DNA from: Candidatus Omnitrophota bacterium
GTDB taxonomy: Bacteria > Omnitrophota > Gorgyraeia > Gygaellales > Profunditerraquicolaceae
Direction: 5' to 3'
Assembly (NCBI GenBank): GCA_020062065.1
Contig: JAGUWZ010000032.1
Span: 1-5,192 of the forward strand
Length of the DNA: 5,192 nucleotides
Position 1 is the stretch's first letter; each line of letters opens with the position of its first letter. This document shows, piece by piece, positions 1-5,192 of this stretch. A program made the translations under genes and the position numbers. The notes under the pieces were generated by a model that was not told the origin of the DNA, did not search any database, and saw only the letters and a program-made list of their open reading frames with translations.

Positions 1-82
1 CCAAAGAATATGTTTTTCCTGAGCCTGCTGAAGCTTCAACGACAAAAATCTGGGGAGATTTCCTATCAGTAGCTATAATCAT
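1..82 (-). CDS. UvrD/RecB/AddA-type helicase, N-terminal fragment (cut by left edge)
   Basis: Only the first 27 codons are visible. Reading from the ATG at 82-80, the peptide ends in VVEASAGSGKTYSL, where ASAGSGKT (residues 18-25) is a Walker A ATP-binding loop. The surrounding pattern, a hydrophobic strand followed by EASAGSGKT and Y-S/T-L, is typical of the extreme N-terminus of superfamily 1 helicases of the RecB/AddA/exonuclease V group, which process DNA ends for recombinational repair in the cytoplasm. The frame is closed upstream by a TAA at 121-119, so the start must lie within a few codons. The ATG is preferred; a TTG at 97-95 is an alternative. No strong ribosome binding site precedes the ATG. 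The gene lies on the same strand as cstA, 103 nt downstream of it, so it may be the next operon member or have its own promoter. The plus strand is also open here (see rejected items). Family is inferred from one motif; nuclease domain and full length cannot be seen. Confidence 0.72.
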   Translation of the reverse strand, partial: MIIATDRKSPQIFVVEASAGSGKTYSL

Positions 83-185
83 CTTGGTAATTATCAACCT
101 ATGCGTTTTCTGCGGCGTTTAAATCATGCAACTCGACATTATCGCCTAAATTTATCCGATATTTAGCCGTTATCTCTAATGGGGT

Positions 186-1880
186 TTAATCTTGTTCTGC
201 GATAGCCTTGCGGGAAGGATTAACAAAGATACGAACAGCTTCGATGGCTAAGAAAAATGCCAGAAACAGCAATATTATGCTCGTGATTACCATTGGGTCA
301 ACGCTGATTATTCCTTGAAAGAAAACAGCGTAGAACCATGGCTGTAAAATAAAGCAAAGCGAAATCACCGCTATAATCATCATAAAAACCGCCGGCAGCA
401 ATGTAATCATAAATTTCATTTTTTTTCTGAACATCCAAATACTTAATCCTAAAAGAACCATTGCCGCCAAGAGCTGATTACTTGAACCAAAAACTGTCCA
501 GAATATTTTCCAGGTAGGAACAGTATTACCTTTTACATCGGTAATTTTTTGGGTGACAAATACAGCCGGAAACAATAATGTCAAAGCCGTGGCGATATAG
601 GGACTTAATTTTCCCCGCCAGCCGCTAAGTTCCTGAAAAATGTAACGGCCTAATCGCGTGGCTACATCCAAAGTGTCATAAACGAATGTGGCAAAGGCAA
701 GTAAAGCAAAATTTAAAGCGAATTCCTTATTTATACCTAAACTATTTAAAAAAACCGCTATGCCATTAGCATAAATCTGATTCGGGTCTTTTAATTTCTC
801 CATTTGAGCCAAGCTTAGAATTAAAAGAGTGCTTAAGGCAATAAGCGCAACAAAACTTTCCAGAAGCATTCCACCAAAACCTATAAGTCTGGCATCAGTT
901 TCTTTTGCGACCTGTTTGGAAGTCGTTCCAGAAGCAATAATAGCGTGGAATCCCGAACAGGCGCCACAGGCTACAGTTGTAAAAAGTATGGGCAATAAAG
1001 GCAATCCTTGGGGATTGACCCATTTAGTAAAAGCCGGGTATTGCACGAGGAGATTTTGTGTGAAACCGCCCAAGGCTAGTCCTATAAAAGCCACCAGGGT
1101 CGTAAAACTAAGGAAAAACCCACCCAGATATCCTCTGGGTTGTAAAAGTAACCAAACAGGTATGACCGAGGCAAAAAAACAATAAATAATCAAAAGGATA
1201 TCCCAAGAGGCATGAATACTTAAACCGAATAGACTCGGTATACGTAAGGGAAAAAACGGCCCAAGATAAATACATAAAAAGACAAGTGGCAAGAAAACGA
1301 GGCTTGAGATTAAAAGCGGTGGCTTAAAAATCTTTAAAGTAATTCCCATTACAATGGCTAAGCCCAAATACATCATTGAAGAAGATGCTACCCCTGCGCC
1401 TCTTTCGAGATCAACAAATGTGCCTGCGGTTATATCTGTGAACGCGGTAATGATATAAATAACAGAAAACCACAAAAACAATAAAAATAATATAAATGCC
1501 CTGTTACTCAAATTCTGCCGGATTACTTCGGCTATAGATTTGCCTTTATGTCTTAACGAGGCGACCATTGTAGCCATATCATGAACACCGCCGATGAATA
1601 TCCCGCCTAAAATTATCCACAAAATTGTAGGAAGCCATCCAAACCACATACCGGCTAAAATCGGACCTACAATTGGACCGGCAGCAGCAATGGCAGAAAG
1701 GTGTTGACCGAGAAGATAAAACTTATTGGTAGGAACAAAATCCACATCATCTTTGAATTCAGAAGCGGGGGTTTTAATATCGTCTCTAAGCCGGAATATT
1801 TTGCCTACCAAGAATCCATAGATGAAATATCCGCCCCAAAGCGATATTGCGCCTGTTACCAGCGGAAATAAAAGACTCAT
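186..1880 (-). CDS. cstA: carbon starvation CstA-family transporter
   Basis: This 564-residue, very hydrophobic inner-membrane protein has roughly 14 to 16 likely transmembrane helices. Family landmarks are clear: the DFVPTNKFYLLGQHLSAIA block at 47-65 followed by AGPIVGP (67-73), the HDMATMVASLRHKG segment (100-113), the IPVWLLLQPRGYL motif (240-252), the GACSGFHAIIASGTTSKQ block (306-323) with ETDAR (327-331), and FGSSNQLLAA (464-473). The first part matches the CstA domain and the C-terminal third the associated five-helix CstA domain. Characterised relatives import peptides (E. coli CstA) or pyruvate with protons (BtsT); the substrate here cannot be told from sequence. At 564 residues it is shorter than E. 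coli CstA (about 700) and closer to the compact versions found in other phyla. The ATG lies 8 nt after the rpoD stop, preceded by AGGGAG inside the rpoD tail, so translation is probably coupled to rpoD. The reading frame is intact. Confidence 0.95.
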   Translation of the reverse strand: MSLLFPLVTGAISLWGGYFIYGFLVGKIFRLRDDIKTPASEFKDDVDFVPTNKFYLLGQHLSAIAAAGPIVGPILAGMWFGWLPTILWIILGGIFIGGVHDMATMVASLRHKGKSIAEVIRQNLSNRAFILFLLFLWFSVIYIITAFTDITAGTFVDLERGAGVASSSMMYLGLAIVMGITLKIFKPPLLISSLVFLPLVFLCIYLGPFFPLRIPSLFGLSIHASWDILLIIYCFFASVIPVWLLLQPRGYLGGFFLSFTTLVAFIGLALGGFTQNLLVQYPAFTKWVNPQGLPLLPILFTTVACGACSGFHAIIASGTTSKQVAKETDARLIGFGGMLLESFVALIALSTLLILSLAQMEKLKDPNQIYANGIAVFLNSLGINKEFALNFALLAFATFVYDTLDVATRLGRYIFQELSGWRGKLSPYIATALTLLFPAVFVTQKITDVKGNTVPTWKIFWTVFGSSNQLLAAMVLLGLSIWMFRKKMKFMITLLPAVFMMIIAVISLCFILQPWFYAVFFQGIISVDPMVITSIILLFLAFFLAIEAVRIFVNPSRKAIAEQD

Positions 1881-1888
1881 TTTTTATG

Positions 1889-3430
1889 TTAAAACTCCCT
1901 TTCGTGCGCAAGACTCATATCCAGAAATGTCCTCAGTCTTCTTGAACGAGTAGGGTGTCTGAGTTTCTTTAAAACCTTTGCCTCAATCTGACGTATTCTT
2001 TCGCGGGTTACCTTAAAAATATTCCCCACTTCTTCTAAAGTGCGCGGACATCCATCGCTTATACCAAAGCGTAAAGTTAATATTTTCCTCTCTTTCTCAT
2101 TAAGGGTGTCCAAAATAGAATTCATTTCCTCTTTTAACATGGACCTCACGGCGGTATTGGCAGGCGATACCACTTTTTTATCCTGAATAAAATCTCCAAA
2201 GTGTGTATCCCCCTCTTCTCCGATTGGCATTTGTAAAGATATCGGCTTCTGGGCAAATTTCAAGATTGCCTTTACTTTATCCTGAGATAACCTCATTTTT
2301 GTCGCAATCTCATCAGGATTGGGTTCCCGGTCATTTTTCTGTAAGAATACGCGGCTAAAACGAATAATTTTATTTATTGTCTCCGTCATATGCACGGGAA
2401 TTCTTATCGTCCTGGCCTGGTCAGCGATTGCGCGGGTGATGGCCTGTCTTATCCACCAGGTTGCATAGGTAGAGAATTTATATCCTCTTTTATATTCAAA
2501 TTTTTCCACCGCCCGCATCAGACCGATATTTCCCTCCTGAATTAAATCCAAAAATGATAAACCACGATTATTGTATTTTTTGGCGATACTGACGACAAGC
2601 CTTAAATTCGCCGCTACAAGTTTTTCTTTGGCATGATTAAATTTTAAATACGCGTATTTAATTATTTTTATCTTCTCTCTAATTTTTAGCTCTGGCTCAG
2701 CGAGTTTATTCAAAATTTCTCGTCTACGGACAGAATTGTGTTTATTGTTGCGTTCCAGATAATCCAATTCTTTTACCAGTTTGTTAAGTTTGTATACGAC
2801 TTTTTCGATAACCGAGGTTGTAAAATGGAATTGTAACAAAAGCTTAAGGGATTTTTCAGGGCTGCGGGTACGTTTTAAACGCCCTGCTATTTTCTTAAAT
2901 CTTTTAAGGATATTTCCTACATTAGTCGTTACGTCACCTTTTATAACTTCTTCTAAATTCATTTCCCCGGCCAGAATTCTCTCAACCCCCCAGAGTATCT
3001 CGTTGTATGCGAATTTCGTAGAAAGCACTGCGGTATTAAATTTAGTCTCTGTATCTTCTATCTTTTTAGCCAGAGTTATTTCTTCCTCTCGCGAAAGCAA
3101 GGGTATAGAACCCATCTGTTTGAGATACATCTTAACTGGGTCATCCAATGGGAAAAATTGTTCTTCTGTCCTTATCTGTTCGCTAAGGGCACCCTCTTTA
3201 ATTCTCTGGATTGGTTTTTCAATTTCTGTCTCTTCTTCGCTCTCAACAACTTGTATATCTTCATTTCCTAATATGTCAAAAATATGATCAATGTCTTCCG
3301 AAGAAGAAACCTCTTCAGGCAAAAGGTCATTTACCTCATCGTAGGTAAGGAATCCTTTCTGCCTGCCCAAGGCAACAATTTTTTCCACATCCTCTTTGGT
3401 ATATGCTTTTGTATATGTCTTCTTTTTCAT
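1889..3430 (-). CDS. rpoD: RNA polymerase primary sigma factor (sigma-70, RpoD/SigA)
   Basis: This 513-residue protein is the group 1 sigma factor that directs RNA polymerase to housekeeping promoters. Region 1.1 (about 12-65, with [15 protein letters not shown] at 26-40) is present, which marks a primary rather than an alternative sigma. Region 1.2 spans about 96-126 ([12 protein letters not shown]). A shortened non-conserved region covers about 128-268. Region 2 spans 270-340, with [12 protein letters not shown] and [15 protein letters not shown]. Region 3 covers about 345-425, and region 4 about 435-505, with helix-turn-helix [20 protein letters not shown]. With a constant offset of 108, E. 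coli residues that read the -10 element are all kept: F311, Y317, F319, Y322, W325, W326, Q329, T332. So are the extended -10 residues H347 and E350 and the -35 residues R476, E477, R480 and Q481. It therefore should recognise standard TTGACA/TATAAT promoters. E. coli RpoD is 613 residues; the difference lies mainly in the non-conserved region. The start is fixed by AGAGGTAGG upstream of the ATG. It follows dnaG by 8 nt. Confidence 0.97.
   Translation of the reverse strand: MKKKTYTKAYTKEDVEKIVALGRQKGFLTYDEVNDLLPEEVSSSEDIDHIFDILGNEDIQVVESEEETEIEKPIQRIKEGALSEQIRTEEQFFPLDDPVKMYLKQMGSIPLLSREEEITLAKKIEDTETKFNTAVLSTKFAYNEILWGVERILAGEMNLEEVIKGDVTTNVGNILKRFKKIAGRLKRTRSPEKSLKLLLQFHFTTSVIEKVVYKLNKLVKELDYLERNNKHNSVRRREILNKLAEPELKIREKIKIIKYAYLKFNHAKEKLVAANLRLVVSIAKKYNNRGLSFLDLIQEGNIGLMRAVEKFEYKRGYKFSTYATWWIRQAITRAIADQARTIRIPVHMTETINKIIRFSRVFLQKNDREPNPDEIATKMRLSQDKVKAILKFAQKPISLQMPIGEEGDTHFGDFIQDKKVVSPANTAVRSMLKEEMNSILDTLNEKERKILTLRFGISDGCPRTLEEVGNIFKVTRERIRQIEAKVLKKLRHPTRSRRLRTFLDMSLAHEREF
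1895..1900 (-). promoter_or_regulatory. cstA ribosome binding site inside the rpoD 3' end
   Basis: On the minus strand AGGGAG ends 14 nt before the cstA ATG at 1880, which is longer than the ideal spacing. It lies entirely within the last sense codons of rpoD (AGG GAG encode Arg-Glu of the terminal EREF), and the rpoD stop TAA (1891-1889) falls between the site and the ATG. No better Shine-Dalgarno sequence is visible nearer the start, so cstA initiation may depend on ribosomes that have just terminated rpoD. Confidence 0.55.
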
Positions 3431-3437
3431 ATCTTGG

Positions 3438-3446
3438 CCTACCTCT
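3438..3446 (-). promoter_or_regulatory. rpoD ribosome binding site overlapping the dnaG stop
   Basis: On the minus strand the sequence reads AGAGGTAGG. GAGG lies 11 nt and the second AGG 7 nt before the rpoD ATG at 3430. The dnaG stop codon TAG (3441-3439) is embedded in this site, so ribosomes finishing dnaG terminate on the rpoD initiation region. This supports the chosen rpoD start and suggests translational coupling; the coupling itself is inference. Confidence 0.7.
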
Positions 3447-5192
3447 GTTTTAATAAATAGTTAATTTCATGCTTCAATCTGTCTAAACTTGCCTCATCGC
3501 CACAACGTTCAGCCATTTTTATTTCTTGTTCTAAACGATGCTTTTTTAGTTCTAGGCTTTTTTTCTTTAAACGTTCTATACAATCGTCGACGACCCTTTC
3601 CTTGTCCTGGCTTGACACCTCTGGAAGAAAACTCGATTCACAGATTAACTGCGAAATATTCTCATCGCCGATGTAATTTATCAACAAGTTTGTCTTGGGG
3701 TCTTCTCCTTGAGTAATTAAATCGAACATAAGTGATACCACCTTGGTAGTAGTCTCATCATGAAAATCAGCAGGATCAAGTCTGTCTTTTATCTGGGAAA
3801 TAAGCTTGGTTTCCTCCAACATAAGTTTAATCAATAATTTCTCCGTAGGATGAATATTTGAACCTTCTTTTTTAACAGGGACATTCTCGTAGGCATAAGG
3901 TTTCTCTTCTTTTACCTTACTTAACTCATCGTATAGGTATAGCTCTTTTATCGTTATTTCTTGAGAGAGTTTTTTAATATACTCGGAAATCAAAATTTTA
4001 TTTTTAAACTTTTTTATCATTGGCAGGATCTCAGAAACAATTTTTGCCTTACCTTGTGGTTCATTAATATTATGTTGTTGTCTTAATATCCTTAATTTGT
4101 AGTCAAATAAATTTTCTGCTTTCTCGATCTGATTGGTTAAACTCTCTATCCCCTTCTTGCGCACAAATAAATCAGGGTCAAATCCTTCGGGTAGCGCAAG
4201 AACCTTAACATTCATCTCTTCTTCAATAAATATATCCAAAGACCTTAAGGTGGCTATTTGACCTGCGGCATCCGGGTCGTAAACCATAACTACATTGTAT
4301 GTATATCTTTTTATAAGACGCGCTTGTTCCGTGGTCAGGGCTGTGCCCAACGAAGCAACAATGTTATGCAAACCCAGCTGGTAAGGAATAATACAATCAA
4401 GATAACCTTCTACTACCACAATGAAATCTTCTTCTTTTACGGATTCTCTTGCCAGATTAAGACCATATAGATTTCTTCCTTTGATGTATATCGGTGTCTC
4501 CGGGGAGTTAATATATTTCGGCAGACTATCATCCATAACCCTTGCCCCGAAACCCAGCACCACAGAGTTTACATCGGATATGGGAAAGATAATTCTGTTT
4601 CGGAATCTATCGTAATAACCACCTCCTTCTTTAGGAATTACTAGACCAGCTTTTTCCAGAAGCAAAAGAGCTATAGACTTATCTCTGGAATGGCTGATAA
4701 TAGCATCCCAGCTATCAGGAGCAAGCCCTAATTTAAATAATTTAGCCGTTTCCTGTTTTATACCTCTTTTTACAAGGTAATCCCTGGCTTTATGGCCAGC
4801 CGGCGAATTTAAATAATCACTGTAAAACTGCGATGCTAATTCATTTATTTTATAAAGCTGCGTAATAATTCCTGAGGATTTTGAATCTATCTTGTGGTTT
4901 TGCGGCAAAACAACACCGCTCTTTTTTGCTAAAAGTTCTGCTGCCTCCGGGAAACTCAGACGTTTGTATTGCATAAGAAAACTAAAAGCATTTCCACCGG
5001 CGCCGCAACCAAAGCAGTGATAAATCTGCTTTTCCGAAGAAACCATAAAAGAGGCGGTCTTTTCGTGATGAAAGGGACAGGTCGTTTTAAAATTTCTGCC
5101 TGCACGCTTAAGAGGTATATAATCGGAGATTACCTCAACAATATTTATCCGGTTTAAAATTTCGTTTATTATATTATCGTCTATAAAACCAG
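3439..5192 (-). CDS. dnaG: DNA primase DnaG (start beyond right edge)
   Basis: DnaG synthesises RNA primers at the replication fork and is recruited by the DnaB helicase. The frame is open from the stop TAG at 3441-3439 to the window edge, giving at least 583 residues, close to the usual full length of about 580-600, so only a few N-terminal residues are missing. The first ATG inside the window (5046-5044) is internal: the 48 codons before it encode the start of the CHC2 zinc domain. Numbering from the first full visible codon, zinc ligands are C38 and H41 (CPFH) and C59 and C62 (HCFGC). The RNA polymerase core includes RIIFPISD near 199-206, [18 protein letters not shown] (213-232) and KGRNLYGL (237-244). 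The TOPRIM metal site is EGYLD (E261) and YDPD (D305, D307), followed by FDPDLF (337-342). Residues from about 443 to 583 form the charged helical helicase-binding domain. All catalytic residues are present. It leads directly into rpoD, as in the macromolecular synthesis operon. Confidence 0.96.
   Translation of the reverse strand, partial: GFIDDNIINEILNRINIVEVISDYIPLKRAGRNFKTTCPFHHEKTASFMVSSEKQIYHCFGCGAGGNAFSFLMQYKRLSFPEAAELLAKKSGVVLPQNHKIDSKSSGIITQLYKINELASQFYSDYLNSPAGHKARDYLVKRGIKQETAKLFKLGLAPDSWDAIISHSRDKSIALLLLEKAGLVIPKEGGGYYDRFRNRIIFPISDVNSVVLGFGARVMDDSLPKYINSPETPIYIKGRNLYGLNLARESVKEEDFIVVVEGYLDCIIPYQLGLHNIVASLGTALTTEQARLIKRYTYNVVMVYDPDAAGQIATLRSLDIFIEEEMNVKVLALPEGFDPDLFVRKKGIESLTNQIEKAENLFDYKLRILRQQHNINEPQGKAKIVSEILPMIKKFKNKILISEYIKKLSQEITIKELYLYDELSKVKEEKPYAYENVPVKKEGSNIHPTEKLLIKLMLEETKLISQIKDRLDPADFHDETTTKVVSLMFDLITQGEDPKTNLLINYIGDENISQLICESSFLPEVSSQDKERVVDDCIERLKKKSLELKKHRLEQEIKMAERCGDEASLDRLKHEINYLLKQR

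Noticed and set aside
3..122. A plus-strand open frame ending at 122 whose 39 visible residues end in a hydrophobic helix, resembling the C-terminus of a membrane transporter such as a sodium:solute symporter.
   Set aside because: The opposite strand in the same interval encodes a recognisable Walker A motif in the right N-terminal context, which is much stronger evidence. A hydrophobic tail is easily produced by the complement of such sequence, and no family motif is visible in it.
143..169. An imperfect inverted repeat between cstA and the next gene: ctaaat / atttag with a 9-nt loop, extended by two more pairs after a mismatch. Considered as an intrinsic terminator.
   Set aside because: The stem is short and AT-rich with an internal mismatch, and neither strand has a T run after it. 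It could form a weak hairpin, but a terminator call is not supported.
83..185. A promoter for the left-edge helicase gene in the 103-nt gap: GATAAT-like hexamers occur on the minus strand near 136-142 and 89-95.
   Set aside because: Neither has a convincing -35 element at 16-18 nt, and the second lies almost on the ATG. These are expected by chance in AT-rich sequence.
2781..3287. A 168-codon plus-strand open frame opposite rpoD, and shorter ones opposite cstA (829-1185) and dnaG (3489-3716, 4258-4470, 4421-4615, 4969-5157).
   Set aside because: All lie antisense to well-conserved genes, show no recognisable domain or ribosome binding site, and look like shadows of the real coding frames.
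4060..4110. A minus-strand TTGACT and CATAAT pair within dnaG, considered as an internal promoter for rpoD.
   Set aside because: The spacing is about 26 nt, far from the 17 nt optimum, and no alternative -10 sits at the right distance.

Overview
The window holds a tight minus-strand gene cluster of bacterial housekeeping type. In transcription order (right to left) it reads dnaG (primase, cut by the right edge), rpoD (primary sigma-70 factor, complete), cstA (carbon starvation / CstA-family transporter, complete), then after a 103-nt gap the first 27 codons of what looks like a UvrD/RecB/AddA-type helicase, cut by the left edge. No plus-strand gene is supported.

dnaG-rpoD is the core of the classic macromolecular synthesis operon (rpsU-dnaG-rpoD in E. 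coli). Any rpsU would lie beyond the right edge. The three complete or nearly complete genes are almost contiguous. Each junction (dnaG/rpoD and rpoD/cstA) leaves 8 nt between the upstream stop codon and the downstream ATG, and the Shine-Dalgarno-like sequence of each downstream gene lies in the last codons or stop of the gene before it. This suggests one polycistronic message with translational coupling. The unusual member is cstA, a nutrient transporter directly downstream of the primary sigma factor gene.

Functionally, DnaG lays primers for replication, RpoD directs RNA polymerase to housekeeping promoters, CstA-family proteins import peptides or pyruvate, and the edge gene probably encodes a DNA-repair helicase or helicase-nuclease. 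Replication, transcription and repair fit together; the transporter does not obviously belong.

The organism is a bacterium with AT-leaning composition. The sigma factor keeps essentially all promoter-contacting residues of E. coli RpoD but has a much shorter non-conserved region. The gene order and the helicase start would fit an uncultured Gram-negative-type lineage such as Omnitrophota or a neighbour, but that is a guess and nothing in the window decides it. I see no rRNA, tRNA, CRISPR array, insertion sequence, convincing promoter or intrinsic terminator. I find no evidence of a new defence or mobile system; the region is mostly ordinary core genome with an interesting operon arrangement.
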